From: Brevibacillus reuszeri
GTDB lineage: Bacteria; Bacillota; Bacilli; Brevibacillales; Brevibacillaceae
DNA: 64,000 nucleotides
NCBI RefSeq assembly: GCF_001187725.1
Contig: NZ_LGIQ01000007.1
Span: 184,324 to 248,323 of the forward strand
Direction of reading: 5' to 3'
The notes under the pieces are model-generated. The model saw only the letters and a program-made list of their open reading frames with translations. It was not told the DNA's origin and searched no databases. Below are positions 63,282 through 64,000 of the stretch, piece after piece. Both the position numbers and the translations under genes were made by a program. Within the stretch, counting starts at the first letter, position 1. The number at the start of each line of letters is the position of its first letter.

Positions 63282-63326
63282 AAAGGTTCTTGTTCTGCTT
63301 TTTCTGGCAGAGCAGGAACCTTTTTT
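63282..63326 (+). terminator. Terminator of the tRNA transcript
   Basis: 17-base stem starting AAAGGTTC / GAACCTTT with G-U pairs, loop of eight, T6 run. Confidence 0.85.
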
Positions 63327-63347
63327 CTATTTACAATTTTTTAGGCT

Positions 63348-63533
63348 GCTGCTAAGTCTAGCTTTCCAAATAAACCGTGGCTTTCGTTCTCATGCCAAAG
63401 TGCACCGGGACGGGTAGCGATGTAACCCATGTGCGTGTAGTTGCCGACTATTTGTTCTTGTAGTATGGAATCCCATCCATCACAGGAGTAGGAATCGGGG
63501 GCTAGCCCACGGACTCCTACTCCATTCTGTCGA
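63348..63533 (-). other. Coding-like tail region downstream of the FecCD gene
   Basis: On the minus strand one frame is open past the permease stop and reads GVRGLAPDSYSCDGWDSILQ to a Leu-Ala-Ala-Ala end, without a start codon or ribosome binding site. A hairpin GGAGTAGGA / TCCTACTCC (63485-63493, 63515-63523) lies within. It may be a gene remnant, or the terminator region of the permease gene. Unrecognised. Confidence 0.3.
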
Positions 63534-64000
63534 TTAAGATCTTGGCCGTTTGCGCCTGAACAGGAGGTACAGGAAAAAAGGAGCTCCCACTCCGGCGGTA
63601 AACACGCCCGCTGGGATATCGAGCGGCAGGAACAGCATTCTTCCCGCCAGGTCGGCCAGTAGCAGCACGATCGCGCCGATGAGTGCCGCAGTCGGAATGA
63701 CGATTCCGTAGCGATTGCCGACGAGCTTTCTCGCCATATGCGGGGCAAGCAGGCCAATGAAGGAAATTGTGCCGGCGATGCCGACTGCTACCCCGGCGAG
63801 GGCGACACTAAGCAGCATCGCGGCAAGTCGGCTCATCTGGAGTCTGCTGCCGAGACCGATCGCCGTTTCTTCGCCGAGCGCCTGAATGTCCAGTTCCTTT
63901 GCCCACAGCAGCGAAAGAGGGATTATAACGACGATCCACGGCCAGATGGCCATGATATAGCTCCAGTTCGTCCCATACAAGCTGCCTGTCATCCAGTTCA
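63534..64000 (-). CDS. Iron-siderophore ABC transporter permease (FecCD family), 5' end outside the window
   Basis: The C-terminal half of a FecCD permease. It begins (outside the window) at residues ...NWMTGSLYGTNWSYIM and runs through WAKELDIQALGEETAIGLG, AGTISFIGLLAPHMARKLVG and ending with ...DIPAGVFTAGVGAPFFLYLLFRRKRPRS. The GSLYGTNW pattern is seen in FhuG/FepG-type siderophore permeases rather than BtuC. At least 155 residues are visible. GC content is higher than in the neighbouring genes. The partner genes lie to the right of the window. Confidence 0.88.
   Translation of the reverse strand, partial: NWMTGSLYGTNWSYIMAIWPWIVVIIPLSLLWAKELDIQALGEETAIGLGSRLQMSRLAAMLLSVALAGVAVGIAGTISFIGLLAPHMARKLVGNRYGIVIPTAALIGAIVLLLADLAGRMLFLPLDIPAGVFTAGVGAPFFLYLLFRRKRPRS

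Overview
The window looks like a chromosomal segment of a Gram-positive spore-former of the Paenibacillaceae, most like Brevibacillus. This rests on strong AGGAGG-type ribosome binding sites, frequent GTG/TTG starts, Bacillus-type families (YeeI/YebC, PpaC, YitT, GrpB, TipA-like MerR, YesM/YesN, LplA-type lipoprotein), a cobalamin riboswitch, and tRNA genes with a terminator. Genus is inferred from gene content, not from a marker gene.

Left part (1-23.5 kb) is accessory in character and patchy in base composition. It holds two tandem LysR regulators; a sugar-type binding lipoprotein with a YesM/YesN two-component system but no permeases; a chloroperoxidase-like hydrolase, an isochorismatase-like hydrolase and Dps; a group with an XapX membrane peptide, a YtcJ-like amidohydrolase with a His-rich tail, a CDGSH iron-sulfur protein, a mini haem-copper-oxidase-like membrane protein and an MFS pump; a ferredoxin/GNAT fusion; a LysR gene facing a second, eukaryote-like isoleucyl-tRNA synthetase; a quinone-detoxification pair (MhqO-like, WrbA-like); RpiA; GNAT; and the broken 3' end of a surface-protein gene.

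Middle part (23.6-47.9 kb) starts with an HhH-glycosylase-like protein and YeeI, then a peptide-uptake locus collapsed by a deletion (M20 peptidase head joined to an OppF-type ATPase tail), followed by a DAO oxidoreductase, a DUF3830 protein and a convergent Crp/Fnr regulator. A sigma-54 activator lies divergent to an amide-utilisation group (FmdA, FmdB, AmiS); two activator-type palindromes and a -24/-12 promoter can be read between them. Then come ArsR plus AHSA1, an amidase, a secreted propeller-like protein, a VOC protein, a doubly broken cytochrome P450, and a GAF-PucR regulator divergent to a complete dipeptide operon (DppABCDF-type) ending in an M24 peptidase.

Right part (47.9-64 kb) has GrpB, an SDR, two MerR regulators (one apparently with a CTG start), PpaC, an MBL hydrolase, a cobalamin riboswitch with BtuF-BtuC-BtuD-CobU, a structured leader before a YitT protein, an SH3b/amidase_3 autolysin, ThiM, a short conserved-looking gene, a minimal phospholipase-A2-like protein, tRNA-Ser(GGA), tRNA-Glu(UUC), a tRNA-Leu remnant, and a FecCD permease running off the right edge.

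I see no CRISPR array, transposase, integrase or rRNA gene. The best leads for something undescribed are the sigma-54 amide locus, the structured RNA before the YitT gene, the T-box-like terminator, the ferredoxin-acetyltransferase and PLA2-like proteins, and the metal/redox group at 10-14 kb.
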